From positions 1 to 64,000 of the forward strand of contig JARLGV010000132.1 of NCBI GenBank assembly GCA_031292555.1: a stretch of DNA of 64,000 bases, in the 5' to 3' direction. Below the pieces are notes generated by a model that worked only from the letters and a program-made list of their open reading frames with translations, did no database searches and was not told the origin of the DNA. This stretch comes from Fimbriimonas sp. (GTDB lineage Bacteria; Armatimonadota; Fimbriimonadia; Fimbriimonadales; Fimbriimonadaceae). The stretch's first letter is position 1. Each line of letters begins with the position of its first letter. Below, in pieces: positions 50,836 through 60,036 of this stretch. The translations under genes were made by a program, and so were the position numbers.

Positions 50836-52257
50836 ATGCTCATGAATCGAGACGAGATGCTCGACCGGCTGATGGCAAGCGACAGCCGCTACGACGGAGT
50901 TTTCATCACGGGGGTCCTGAGCACTGGGATCTACTGCCTGCCGTCATGCAAAGCGCGGAAACCGAATCCCGAGAATGTCCAGTTCTTTGCCACCATCGAG
51001 GAGGCGAGAAGCGTGGGCCTACGTGCCTGCAAGAAGTGCAGGCCCGATGACTTCTTCGCGGGGCTCGATCCCGATCGCGATCGGCTGGAAGAGATTGTCA
51101 GGAGACTTGAGTCGAGTCCTCAGACAATGGTATCGATCACCGACATGGCCGCCGAACTGGGCACGGGATCTTCGAAGCTCTTTTTGGCATCAAAGAAGCA
51201 CTTTCACGCCACGCCTGGAGAGTTGTTGACGCGAAGCAGGGTCTTTGCCGCAAGCCGACTGCTGCTGACGACCGACAGGAGCGTTTCCGAGATCGCCTTT
51301 GACGTCGGTTTTGAGAGCCTGTCTACCTTTTACGATCACTTCGGAAGATTGGTCGGAATGAAGCCGGCTGCCTATCGAAAGCTGAGTTCGGCGACGACCT
51401 TCGATGTGTCCCTTCCACCGAGTTTCCATACCGAAGTGCTTCTTGGATATTTGGGAAGAGATCCGGAGAGCATATGTGAGAAGGTGAATGGCACATCTGC
51501 TCAAATTGCAGGCAATGAAGTCGGGTTGCCCTATGTTCTCGACTTGCAGTTCGCGTCCGACGTTGTGACCTGCACGTCAAGTGGGGTGTCAGGTGCCGTC
51601 GCTCATGGAGTGGTCGCCAAGCTTCTTGGACTTGCTCAGGACCCAGGCGGATTCGAACTCCATGTGACGCGACTCGGACTTCCTGAATTTGTTTCAGGTC
51701 GAAGGGGTTTGCGCCTTCCTCAGACGCCGGGCTTGTTCGATGGGATCGTCTGGGCCATTCTCGGGCAGCAAGTGAACCTACGGTTTGCCTACGCGCTGCG
51801 CAGGCGGCTGGTCCTACTTGCCGGCACCCGGCTTCAAGATAGCCTCTATTCTCCGCCCACTCCAGAGGCGGTTGCTTGCCTAAACGTCGAGGACCTGCTG
51901 CCCCTGCAGTTCTCTGGTCGAAAGGCCGAATACCTAATCGGCTTTGCTCGCGACATTGTGGAGGGCGCAGTTGATCTGACCTCCTTGTCCTCTGGATCTG
52001 CGTCGAGGGCAGAGAAGACCCTGATGCAGAAGCGAGGCTTTGGGCCGTGGTCGACTCATTACGTGATGATGAGGGCATTCGGATTTGCCGATTGCCTTCC
52101 GATCGGCGATACCGGCCTTACTTCCGCACTTCAGAAGTTCTTCAAGCTTGAGCTTCGGCCCGATGCCGCGAAGACGGTCGAGGTAATGGATGCGTTCTCG
52201 CCCTATCGTAGCTTGGCAACGTTTCATATGTGGCAGAGCCTTAAATTTGAATCATGA
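50836..52257 (+). CDS. Ada-type regulator fused to AlkA DNA-3-methyladenine glycosylase
   Basis: 473 residues from ATG 50836 (another ATG two codons later). The N-terminal Ada metal-binding domain has C34, C38, C65 and C68, the same spacing as E. coli Ada C38/C42/C69/C72; C34 would accept methyl groups from phosphotriesters. An AraC-type helix-turn-helix region follows (about 90-180), then the AlkA N-terminal fold and the HhH-GPD glycosylase with Asp in PIGDTG as the likely catalytic residue. Combines alkylation sensing, transcription control and base excision. Overlaps ogt by ATGA, so the repair pair is co-expressed. Confidence 0.92.
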   Translation: MLMNRDEMLDRLMASDSRYDGVFITGVLSTGIYCLPSCKARKPNPENVQFFATIEEARSVGLRACKKCRPDDFFAGLDPDRDRLEEIVRRLESSPQTMVSITDMAAELGTGSSKLFLASKKHFHATPGELLTRSRVFAASRLLLTTDRSVSEIAFDVGFESLSTFYDHFGRLVGMKPAAYRKLSSATTFDVSLPPSFHTEVLLGYLGRDPESICEKVNGTSAQIAGNEVGLPYVLDLQFASDVVTCTSSGVSGAVAHGVVAKLLGLAQDPGGFELHVTRLGLPEFVSGRRGLRLPQTPGLFDGIVWAILGQQVNLRFAYALRRRLVLLAGTRLQDSLYSPPTPEAVACLNVEDLLPLQFSGRKAEYLIGFARDIVEGAVDLTSLSSGSASRAEKTLMQKRGFGPWSTHYVMMRAFGFADCLPIGDTGLTSALQKFFKLELRPDAAKTVEVMDAFSPYRSLATFHMWQSLKFES

Positions 52258-52754
52258 GCAAACAGTACTATTTCGACGTCATCGACACCGCAATTGGCCC
52301 AATCACCGCGGCGGTCAACGAGCGAGGCGCGGTTGTTGAGGTTTATACGTCCGACGCATCCGCGCGGTTCGATGGCCGCCCTGAATATCGGCGCGACCGG
52401 CAATTGGTTTCTTGCGTTGCCCGCCAGTTGAGGGAGTATGCAAGAGCAGAGCGGCTTCAATTCGAACTGGAACTGGAACCGCAGGGTTCCGAGTTTCAGC
52501 ACCGCGTTTGGGCACTCCTGATTACTATCCCGTACGGCGAAACCCGAACCTATGGTCAGTTGGCGGCGATGCTGGGCAATCCTAAAGGCTCGCGCGCGGT
52601 TGGCCGCGCGAATGCCACCAACCCCATCTCGATCATCGTCCCATGCCACCGTGTGATCGGCCATTCGGGTCAGTTGACCGGATATGCAGGAGGATTGCCT
52701 TTCAAACGCCGCCTGCTTGAACTCGAAAAGGGCATTGAAGCCAATTACGTTTGA
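52254..52754 (+). CDS. ogt: Methylated-DNA--[protein]-cysteine S-methyltransferase
   Basis: 166 residues. Acceptor Cys131 in PCHRVIG; upstream PYGETRTYGQLA and GSRAVGRAN (helix-turn-helix with the Arg finger). Repairs O6-methylguanine by suicidal transfer. Coupled to the Ada-AlkA fusion upstream. Confidence 0.95.
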   Translation: MSKQYYFDVIDTAIGPITAAVNERGAVVEVYTSDASARFDGRPEYRRDRQLVSCVARQLREYARAERLQFELELEPQGSEFQHRVWALLITIPYGETRTYGQLAAMLGNPKGSRAVGRANATNPISIIVPCHRVIGHSGQLTGYAGGLPFKRRLLELEKGIEANYV

Positions 52755-52801
52755 TTTGGGTTAGCGCGACAGCTGATTTCTTTACTTTGTGCGCAGTCGC
52801 G

Positions 52802-52828
52802 GGAACGCCGGCACGGGATTTGTTGGTT
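52802..52828 (+). promoter_or_regulatory. Possible ECF (SigH/SigR-like) promoter
   Basis: GGAAC, 19 nt, GTT, just before the ECF sigma gene. It matches the GGAA(T/C)-N18/19-GTT pattern of SigR/SigH-type promoters and would mean autoregulation. The GTT element is short, so chance is possible. Confidence 0.35.
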
Positions 52829-52839
52829 GGAAAGACTAG

Positions 52840-53424
52840 GTGGGTAGACTCGCTCGACCTATGCTCTTTGGAAAGCGCGACATGCGCGAATCCTTTGAAC
52901 GTCAGGCCGAGAAGATCTTTCCCTCGGTCTTGGGCACGGCATTAAGGCTCACTCGGTCTCGCGAGGACGCGGAAGACTTGGCCCAGGAAGCGATTGTGAG
53001 AGCATACGATGCATTCGAGCGGTTTGATGGGACGAATTTCAAGGCTTGGATGCTCCGCATCGTCACGAACCTATACATCAATAAATACCGGCAGAGACAG
53101 CGAGGCCCGCAGTTTGGATCGCTTGAAGAGGAAGGGGCAATCGAGCCAGTGTCCTCGGAATATGAACTGCCGGATCGGCTCCTTTTCGATCACGTGGTTG
53201 GAGCCGAAATAGAAGACGCGCTGGGCAGAGTGCCTGAAGACTTTAGGATGGCGGTGATATTGAGCGACATCGAAGGACTTAGCTATCAAGAGATAGCCGA
53301 TGCTACCTCTGTGCCGATCGGCACCGTGCGGTCGCGCCTTGCCCGAGGGCGTTCGATGCTAAGGCGCTCGCTTGAGACGTATGCCATCAAAGAGGGATAC
53401 ATAAAGAAGGATGCCGTCGAATGA
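52840..53424 (+). CDS. ECF-family RNA polymerase sigma factor
   Basis: 194 residues from GTG; ATGs at codons 8 and 15 are alternatives. Region 2 (LTRSREDAEDLAQEAIVRAYDAFERF) and region 4 (VPEDFRMAVILSDIEGLSYQEIADATSVPIGTVRSRL) are intact. Resembles the RpoE/SigH-like group. Overlaps its membrane partner by ATGA. Confidence 0.93.
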   Translation: MGRLARPMLFGKRDMRESFERQAEKIFPSVLGTALRLTRSREDAEDLAQEAIVRAYDAFERFDGTNFKAWMLRIVTNLYINKYRQRQRGPQFGSLEEEGAIEPVSSEYELPDRLLFDHVVGAEIEDALGRVPEDFRMAVILSDIEGLSYQEIADATSVPIGTVRSRLARGRSMLRRSLETYAIKEGYIKKDAVE

Positions 53425-54185
53425 TTGAACCCATTGACCTCCATGCGTTCGCTGACGGGGAATTGAATTCCGTCGATCGTACTGAACTTCAGGCCAAACT
53501 CGATGCGTCGCCTGATGCTGTTCGGGAGCTTGAGTCGATTCGCAACCTGAAGGCTTTGTTAAAAAGACAAGCTCAGGAAGTCGAAACGCGCGAGTCCTGG
53601 AAGCACTGTGTTGGACGACTGGATGAGATCGATAAGGCAAGGCGTGTGGAATCGGTAGTTGGCCGATTTGCACCTGCTTTGTGCGGCTTGTTCCTGTTCA
53701 CGATTCTCGTGGGCGGTCTCGTCGCTCGCCGACATGGCGAGACGTCCGGGCCAAAAGAGTATGTTTCGCGTCTCTTGCCGTTCCGATCCTCATCCGAGTC
53801 GAAACAGGACAAGGATGAAGCCGAGTGGCTTACCCACCTTTTCAACCAAGTTCGCCAGTCCCGAATTCACACCTTTCATGTTCTGAAAGTCAATGGCTAT
53901 ATCGCCGATGGAATTCCGGTGACACGCATGTCTTTGCGCGACGACAAGGGTGATTTGCTGGTCCTACTTCTACCCAAATCGGTTGATTTTGGCGAACTTA
54001 CCCCAATGGCCGGTCACCCAGAGTACACAAGTGGTCAATACGGGCAAACGAACTGCGTGGCTCGGTCAAACGGCGCCAGCACAACGGTTCTGCTTGCCGA
54101 TAGACCGTTTGACGAACTCGCTGACGCCATGACGGATATTCCTGATAGCTTTGTGACGATCACGTCGCACCGGCCGGTCAAATAG
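53421..54185 (+). CDS. Probable membrane anti-sigma factor
   Basis: 254 residues. The N-terminal helical region (IDLHAFADGELN...) is typical of anti-sigma domains, but the zinc-binding H-x3-C-x2-C set is not complete. A membrane segment lies at about 81-99, then an outer domain of about 150 residues ending in strands. The order and ATGA overlap with the sigma gene support the role. Confidence 0.82.
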   Translation: MIEPIDLHAFADGELNSVDRTELQAKLDASPDAVRELESIRNLKALLKRQAQEVETRESWKHCVGRLDEIDKARRVESVVGRFAPALCGLFLFTILVGGLVARRHGETSGPKEYVSRLLPFRSSSESKQDKDEAEWLTHLFNQVRQSRIHTFHVLKVNGYIADGIPVTRMSLRDDKGDLLVLLLPKSVDFGELTPMAGHPEYTSGQYGQTNCVARSNGASTTVLLADRPFDELADAMTDIPDSFVTITSHRPVK

Positions 54186-54266
54186 CAATGCCAACGGTGT
54201 CGGAACCACGTTGCCGACATGCGTTCACACGAATTTTGGGCGCTATTCGCGAAACCGTGGGAAAAA

Positions 54267-54342
54267 TGGCAGGGGCGACAGGGCTCGAACCCGCGACCTA
54301 TGGTTTTGGAGACCATCGCTCTACCAACTGAGCTACACCCCT
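54267..54342 (-). tRNA. tRNA-Trp (anticodon CCA)
   Basis: On the minus strand the acceptor AGGGGTG pairs with CGCCCCT, then G and an encoded CCA. Anticodon stem ATGGT/ACCAT around loop CTCCAAA gives anticodon CCA. The T-arm has GGTTCGAGCC. It lies head-on to the flanking plus-strand genes. Confidence 0.96.
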
Positions 54343-54438
54343 GCAAGGCGATTTATTTTACTTGATTCACTAACTCCGATGACAACTTCGTGGTCTTCCT
54401 TCTGGCAAACCGGTCGCAGCATGGGGCACAATCCCCCT

Positions 54439-55314
54439 ATGCGCCGGGCGCTTCCTTTTTTTCTTCTCCTCTTGATCTTGGCTATGACCGGGTGCGGCGA
54501 CAAACAGGCGCTGAACTTGCCACATCGACCCAAGAGATACCATTCTATTGTCAGCCTTAGTCCGAGTACGACCGAAATCATCGTCTCGAATGCGGACACG
54601 GCGGCCCTGAAGGGCCGAACGTCGTCCTGCAACTGGCCGGAAGCGATCGTCAAGGGGATTCCTGTGGTCGCGTCGGTTAAGCCTGATTTCGAAAAAATCC
54701 AGGCAATCGATCCGAAGGTCGACCTAATCGTCTATGCGGGCTCTCTTTACAGTCAGCAGGATATCGATAAGATCAAGTCGATGACCGGAGCGGACACCTT
54801 CTCGCTCGATGCGACGACGGTTAAGGGCTTCATCTTGAAACTCCAAGAATTCGGATCGAAGTTAGCCAGCGAGATGCGGTTCAACGACTATATCAACCGT
54901 ATCTACCTGGAGAAGGGCGCTGCGTCCGGCGGAAGTTTCGCTACGACTCCGAAAGTTGCCATTATCATGCCGGGCAAGGCAGGCGACGACTACATCGTCG
55001 GAACGGACGGCTTCCTCGCCGATGTCGTCAAAATCTGCAACGGTCAGATCGTTGGCCCCAAGGGCGCTGGATTTGTTCCGATGAACGCAGAGAGCCTGGT
55101 TTCTCTTAACCCGGATGCGATTATCGTGCCGGGAACGAAGTTCGACGTTTCCGCTGCCGACAAGATCCTCAAGGATCCTCGATTCGCGACTGTTGCTGCA
55201 GTCAAACAGAAGCGCGTAGGTGTCATCGACGAGGATGTTCTCCTTCGAGAAGGTCAGCGCGTCGACCAGCTAATAACCGCCGTACACCGGCTGATCGCTC
55301 CGCCAACGAACTAG
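54439..55314 (+). CDS. BtuF-like ABC substrate-binding lipoprotein
   Basis: 291 residues from ATG 54439; the long ORF from 54211 runs through the tRNA-Trp gene and is rejected, while an ATG at 54421 would add six residues. Lipobox MTGC. Class III periplasmic-binding fold: HSIVSLSPSTTEII, DLIVYAGSLYSQ, LNPDAIIVPG. The family binds cobalamin, heme or ferric siderophores; no permease or ATPase gene is adjacent, so the ligand is open. Confidence 0.88.
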   Translation: MRRALPFFLLLLILAMTGCGDKQALNLPHRPKRYHSIVSLSPSTTEIIVSNADTAALKGRTSSCNWPEAIVKGIPVVASVKPDFEKIQAIDPKVDLIVYAGSLYSQQDIDKIKSMTGADTFSLDATTVKGFILKLQEFGSKLASEMRFNDYINRIYLEKGAASGGSFATTPKVAIIMPGKAGDDYIVGTDGFLADVVKICNGQIVGPKGAGFVPMNAESLVSLNPDAIIVPGTKFDVSAADKILKDPRFATVAAVKQKRVGVIDEDVLLREGQRVDQLITAVHRLIAPPTN

Positions 55315-55339
55315 TGTCCGAAGGAACCGGGATAGATTA

Positions 55340-56188
55340 ATGAGAGAATTGGCTGAAATCGGTGTATTCGGGGGGTCCGGATTCTATAGCTTGCTCGAAA
55401 ATGTTCGAGAGGTGAAAGTCGACACTCCCTATGGAGCCCCAAGCGACACCTACTTCTTGGCAACGGTGGCGGGCCGCAAGGTCGCATTCCTGCCGCGTCA
55501 TGGACGTAAGCATACGCTCCCACCGCACATGGTCAATTACCGTGCAAACGTCTGGGGGATGCGTTCGCTAGGATGTCAATGCATCATCAGCCCGTGTGCA
55601 GCCGGGTCGCTGCAGGTCGAAGTCGAGCCCGGGCATTTCGTTGTTTGCGATCAGTTCGTCGATCGAACTTCGGGGCGAAAAGATACTTTCTACGACGGTC
55701 CGATCGTGACTCACGTCTCGCCGGCCGATACTTACGATCCTGTTTTACGAGGCCTGGCAATCGAGACCATCCGCGACCACGGAATCGTTTGTCACGAGAA
55801 GGGAACCGTGGTAGTGATCCAGGGTCCTCGCTTCTCCACCAAGGCGGAAAGCAAGTGGTTTCACGATGCTGGCTGGGAAGTCATCAACATGACGCAGTAC
55901 CCCGAAGCCTATCTATGCCGGGAACTAGGGATGGGCGTTGTCAACATTGCGCTGATCACCGATTACGATAGCGGCGTCCACGCCGGAACCGAGGCCGTTA
56001 ATGCGACTGACGTTCTCCAGGTCTTCAACTCGAACTCGGAGAAGATCAAAAAGGTCGTTCTAGACCTCATTGGAAGGATTCCCGCCGACCTGTCCACGGT
56101 TAGCAGCGTGAAGAGTTTGGAATTCACTCGAGGCGACGGACATGCCGAAACGTCAGAAGACATTCGGTTATTCCGTATTCTAGAGTGA
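55340..56188 (+). CDS. mtnP: S-methyl-5'-thioadenosine phosphorylase
   Basis: 282 residues. Phosphorylase family 2 motifs: IGVFGGSGFY, phosphate-binding RHGRKHTLPPH, and GTVVVIQGPRFSTKAES with INMTQYPEAYLC. Cleaves methylthioadenosine (a by-product of polyamine synthesis and SAM chemistry) to adenine and methylthioribose-1-phosphate. The start overlaps no gene; the stop overlaps the next ATG (ATGA). Confidence 0.92.
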   Translation: MRELAEIGVFGGSGFYSLLENVREVKVDTPYGAPSDTYFLATVAGRKVAFLPRHGRKHTLPPHMVNYRANVWGMRSLGCQCIISPCAAGSLQVEVEPGHFVVCDQFVDRTSGRKDTFYDGPIVTHVSPADTYDPVLRGLAIETIRDHGIVCHEKGTVVVIQGPRFSTKAESKWFHDAGWEVINMTQYPEAYLCRELGMGVVNIALITDYDSGVHAGTEAVNATDVLQVFNSNSEKIKKVVLDLIGRIPADLSTVSSVKSLEFTRGDGHAETSEDIRLFRILE

Positions 56189-58623
56189 TGATCACGCTTT
56201 CACCGGTGCTGCTGGCGCTTGCGCTAACGTTTCCCCAAGGGAAGAGTCCCGATCTTTCGCCCGGATCTTCGTCGATCGTGCCGCAAGAGGTCTTCCCGAA
56301 GATAAACCATGCGCCTCAAGCGCCGATGGACTATCTATCCTGGCGGGGGTGGGGTTACCTGCAAGGCGCACCGGCGGTCGCGCCGGATGTATACGATTCG
56401 GTTGGGGATTGGACCGAAGTCAAGAACCGAATCGACTCGCTGAAGTCAGGCAAAGCATCGATCTGGCGACTTAAGGTCGTGATCTTCACTCGTACGGAGT
56501 CGGATGATCGGGATGCAAGCGGAGTCCTAAGAGAACACCGGGCGACGATCGAGTCTGTTCAACTTGCACGGGTTCAGTCCGCTATCGACCGGTTTGTTGG
56601 GTGGGTGTCTCAGAAATTCGATGGACGTGTCGCCGTGGTGCCCGACATCCAAATCGAGACCGAGTGGATGCGTGACTCGGGGCAGACGGACGGAACGCTA
56701 TTCGGGGCTCCCTTCATTCGCAAGTACTTGGAGGCCCGAATCAATGGCGGAACATACGAATCGGAAGACAAAATCTTCCGGGGTCCGTTCCATTCGGCCT
56801 TCTATATTCTTGCTGGAGCCGGGCCGTCCCTACCGGTAACCACGACGGTGGATATGACGCCGGTTGCCGGCTTTTTTTCGTTGCCCGTAGATCTCACGGG
56901 AAGCCCTGCGTCTCTCGACAATCTCATTCGTTCCACTTGGCTATCCCAAGTGGAGATTCGAGCCAAAGAACTGGGGTTCAAGGGTACGACGCTCAGCAAG
57001 AGTAGCGTCGCGAGCGAAGATCCTTGGCCAATAGCCAGCAGCCTTGACGAGCCGGCGCCCCAAACCTATCTGTCTCGACTCGGCTCGTCCCTCGAATTGT
57101 GGCCCACTGGAGCCGATCCAAAGGAAGTTAAGGTCTACCGTCTGCCCGAGACCGATGCATCCATCGTGGCCGATCCGGATCGGGGTCAGGTGCTAAAGAT
57201 CACCGAGTCGGCTGGATATCGTACCGGTGGTCTGGCGCTGCCGAACCGAACTGATGGGATACCATTGGCCACCGTCGCCGAGACTCCGACCCTCTCTTTT
57301 GAGGTCAAGACGGCTTCCTACGATCCGATTGCGATCCGCATCGAATCTAGCGATGGCAAGTCGGCATATGTTTCGGTGGGCGCGGATCCCAAACTCGTGT
57401 CGCCTATGAATGCCATTCCTCTGGTTGCCGAGGCAGTCGTACCCAACGGCAAGTGGCAGAAGATTTCCGTTAACCTGACAGACCTGGCGCAGAAGGCGGG
57501 CATCTCAAAAATCGCCCGTCTGTCGATCGAGCCCTCGCCGAATGCGAGGCTGGCGGGTAAGTTGCGTCCTGATCCGATTGAATACGAGTTCAATGATTTT
57601 CATTTCTCGACTGATGCCGGCAACCCTCCGCTTGCGAACGTTGTCTCAGATGCGGCTTCGGACGATCCTGAGGCGCGTGCGTCCTTTGCCGCTCAAGCCA
57701 AGACGCCAGGCCCGGAACTTGCTGCCCTTCTTAAGGACAAAGATGGACTTGTTCGGCTCAATGCGACAGTTGCCTATACGAGATTCAAGGACCCTTCCGT
57801 CGAAGCCAGCCTGATATCAAACAGTCTGGATCTAGATCCTGAGGTTTCGGCCGAAGCCCTGACTGCCTTGATGAACGAGGGCTCCGATACGGCACTGGCC
57901 GTCGTTCGCCGATCGGTTCGCGTGGCGCTGTTCGACTATGACAAGCAGGTGGCAGCTCGACTGCTCGCTCAGACGAAGGACCCGCGCATGGTTGACGACG
58001 TTTCGCTGCTCTTCAACAACCGAAGTTGGGTAGCGCGTTTGTCTGGCGTCGAGTCATTGGCGATGATCTCCTCGCCAAGTTCCGATGCCTCTCGCCTCGT
58101 ATTTCTCCGATCGGTCGATCCCGAGATAAAACTCGCCGTGACCAGAAATGCTGATCCAGACAAAGACGACGACGTGAGCAAGCTCCTTTGGTCGGCGGTG
58201 AACGAACCGTCAGACATGGTGAGGGCGGCAAGCAATATCAAGCTGATCGAGTCGACGGTTGCCGCCAATCGCACCGAAGGATATAAGGGAGTGCATGACG
58301 ATAGTCGCTATGTCCGACTTGTGGTGCTTGAGTATCTGGCCGCTCACCCGAAGGAAGAGAACCGGAACGCATTGCGCTTGGCAGTGACGGACAAATCTGA
58401 GCTGGTTCGGGCGGCTGCGCTGAACGGCTTTATCGCTCTCGACGGCCCGGTGTCGACCGACGAAATTGCGAACGTGATGGACGATGTCGATCCGCGCGTT
58501 CAGATGAAGTTGATTGAACTTGCCAAGAAAAAGGCGATCAAGTTGCCACAGAAAACGATGGACGCAATGGCCTCGAGCCCCGCCACGGAAGTGGCCGTCG
58601 CCGTCAAAGGTTTGGGTAACTAG
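56185..58623 (+). CDS. Exported protein with a CBM-like domain and C-terminal HEAT repeats
   Basis: 812 residues. Signal peptide at residues 1-17. The first 300 residues are unassigned. About 310-480 reads like a jelly-roll/CBM-type domain (SFEVKTASYDPIAIRI, GKWQKISVNLTDLA). From about 490 to the end there are helical pairs of the HEAT/Armadillo type (DGLVRLNATVAYTRF, SELVRAAALNGFIAL). HEAT modules usually mediate protein contact, here outside the cytoplasm. Coupled to mtnP by overlap, without an obvious functional link. Confidence 0.82.
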   Translation: MMITLSPVLLALALTFPQGKSPDLSPGSSSIVPQEVFPKINHAPQAPMDYLSWRGWGYLQGAPAVAPDVYDSVGDWTEVKNRIDSLKSGKASIWRLKVVIFTRTESDDRDASGVLREHRATIESVQLARVQSAIDRFVGWVSQKFDGRVAVVPDIQIETEWMRDSGQTDGTLFGAPFIRKYLEARINGGTYESEDKIFRGPFHSAFYILAGAGPSLPVTTTVDMTPVAGFFSLPVDLTGSPASLDNLIRSTWLSQVEIRAKELGFKGTTLSKSSVASEDPWPIASSLDEPAPQTYLSRLGSSLELWPTGADPKEVKVYRLPETDASIVADPDRGQVLKITESAGYRTGGLALPNRTDGIPLATVAETPTLSFEVKTASYDPIAIRIESSDGKSAYVSVGADPKLVSPMNAIPLVAEAVVPNGKWQKISVNLTDLAQKAGISKIARLSIEPSPNARLAGKLRPDPIEYEFNDFHFSTDAGNPPLANVVSDAASDDPEARASFAAQAKTPGPELAALLKDKDGLVRLNATVAYTRFKDPSVEASLISNSLDLDPEVSAEALTALMNEGSDTALAVVRRSVRVALFDYDKQVAARLLAQTKDPRMVDDVSLLFNNRSWVARLSGVESLAMISSPSSDASRLVFLRSVDPEIKLAVTRNADPDKDDDVSKLLWSAVNEPSDMVRAASNIKLIESTVAANRTEGYKGVHDDSRYVRLVVLEYLAAHPKEENRNALRLAVTDKSELVRAAALNGFIALDGPVSTDEIANVMDDVDPRVQMKLIELAKKKAIKLPQKTMDAMASSPATEVAVAVKGLGN

Positions 58624-58731
58624 GCGAACTTACAGCGAAACCGGACATTTGACGGGTTTGGTGGCCGAATTGAACGCGTATACCGTGTCGGGAAAGTGCG
58701 GACGGCGTAGAATGATGGACTGGATTCAACC

Positions 58732-60036
58732 ATGAGTGAGACGAAATCGAGTGTTTTGGCGGCTGTCGGCATTGTGCTGTCGGTTGGCGCCGTTTATACC
58801 GGGCTCCAGGCGCGGCAAAAAGCGGACTTGGGTTCCTTGCAGACGTCGAATTCCGACGTGTCGACCAGCCGTATGCTCGCATCGCGATCGAACGATGTCA
58901 ATGTGCCGGCATCGGACTATTTCTATGAACTGACGCAAAAGTTGAAGGAACAATACGTCGAGCCGGTGACCGACGATCAGAAGTTGGCCTCTGGGGCGAT
59001 TCGCGGAATGGTCGCAAGTCTTGCAGACCCCGATTCGAGTTACATGGACAAGAATCAGTTCCGCGCTTTCTTGGCCGCTCGAACCGGCAAATACGAAGGA
59101 ATTGGCGCCGACTTTGTCCTTTCACTCAATGGTCGGCGAATGGGATCCAAGGCGACCGGCGCCGAAGGCGCCTCCGATCTGACGCCTGATGATGCATTGG
59201 TCACCGTGCAGGAGATCCCCAAGGTCAAGGTCGTATGCGTTGTTCCTGGGGGACCCGCGGATCGTGCCGGAGTGCAGGTCGGCGATGTTGTCGATTCCGT
59301 CGATGGCCACTGGGTCGTGAATAGCGACGTGATCCGTAAGTTCAAGATCGCCTCCAAATTATTTACAAACAAGAAATTGTCAAGAGCTCAGTTGGAGATC
59401 ATGCGTTCAGAGATTCGCACGAAGTTCGAAAAGGCGATATTTCCTGGCAAGGCTCGCGAAAAGCTCTTCATGGGCGCATCTGGCGTAGTGAACGTCGTCT
59501 GGAATCGGAACGGAACGCTAAAGAAAACCGTGATCGCCAGGGCGCCATCGTCGCTGCCGGGGCTGACCGAGGTCAACGGGGTGATCGAGCTTCCACTTGT
59601 TCAGAGTAGCGCCGACTTTCTGAAGAACGCGATCAAGGACAAGGCATTCGTGACCATCGATCTGCGGAATAACACTTTAGGTGATGTACAGTCGATGAAG
59701 AACTGCCTGGAAGTGATCGCTCCAAAGGGGCATTATGGGTATTTCGTGACGCAGCGTCACGACACGCCGACGCCCTTGACCGTCACGAATGGCAACGCTC
59801 ATCCACCGAAAATCAAATTGCTAACCGATCAAAGCACGCGGGGAATGGCGGAAGCTTTCGCAGAGGCGCTTTCTTCAAGGGGCTTGGCCACCCTTTCCAG
59901 TGGCTCGATGGGCGGCGATACATCCTCGAGACAGATCATTCAGCTTCCCGATGGCTCAGGCTACACGCTGGTTACCTCCGCATACCAGCCAAAGGCGGGC
60001 ACGTCGGTTGTCACGAAAAGGGTAGGTGCGCGATGA
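58732..60036 (+). CDS. Inactive S41 (C-terminal processing protease) homologue with PDZ domain
   Basis: 434 residues. A single N-terminal membrane segment or signal, a helical CTP N-terminal region (FYELTQKLKEQYVEPV), a PDZ domain around VVPGGPADRAGVQVGDVV, and an S41-type core. By alignment with the next gene, the catalytic Ser position is Gly371 (STRGMAEAF) and the catalytic Lys position, 25 residues later, is Asp396. Both residues of the Ser/Lys dyad are therefore missing, so it should not cleave peptide bonds. It overlaps the active paralogue by ATGA. It may be a regulatory or substrate-binding partner. Confidence 0.85.
   Translation: MSETKSSVLAAVGIVLSVGAVYTGLQARQKADLGSLQTSNSDVSTSRMLASRSNDVNVPASDYFYELTQKLKEQYVEPVTDDQKLASGAIRGMVASLADPDSSYMDKNQFRAFLAARTGKYEGIGADFVLSLNGRRMGSKATGAEGASDLTPDDALVTVQEIPKVKVVCVVPGGPADRAGVQVGDVVDSVDGHWVVNSDVIRKFKIASKLFTNKKLSRAQLEIMRSEIRTKFEKAIFPGKAREKLFMGASGVVNVVWNRNGTLKKTVIARAPSSLPGLTEVNGVIELPLVQSSADFLKNAIKDKAFVTIDLRNNTLGDVQSMKNCLEVIAPKGHYGYFVTQRHDTPTPLTVTNGNAHPPKIKLLTDQSTRGMAEAFAEALSSRGLATLSSGSMGGDTSSRQIIQLPDGSGYTLVTSAYQPKAGTSVVTKRVGAR

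Noticed and set aside
54211-54438. N-terminal extension of the BtuF-like ORF
   Set aside because: It reads through the tRNA-Trp gene; the signal peptide starts at 54439.
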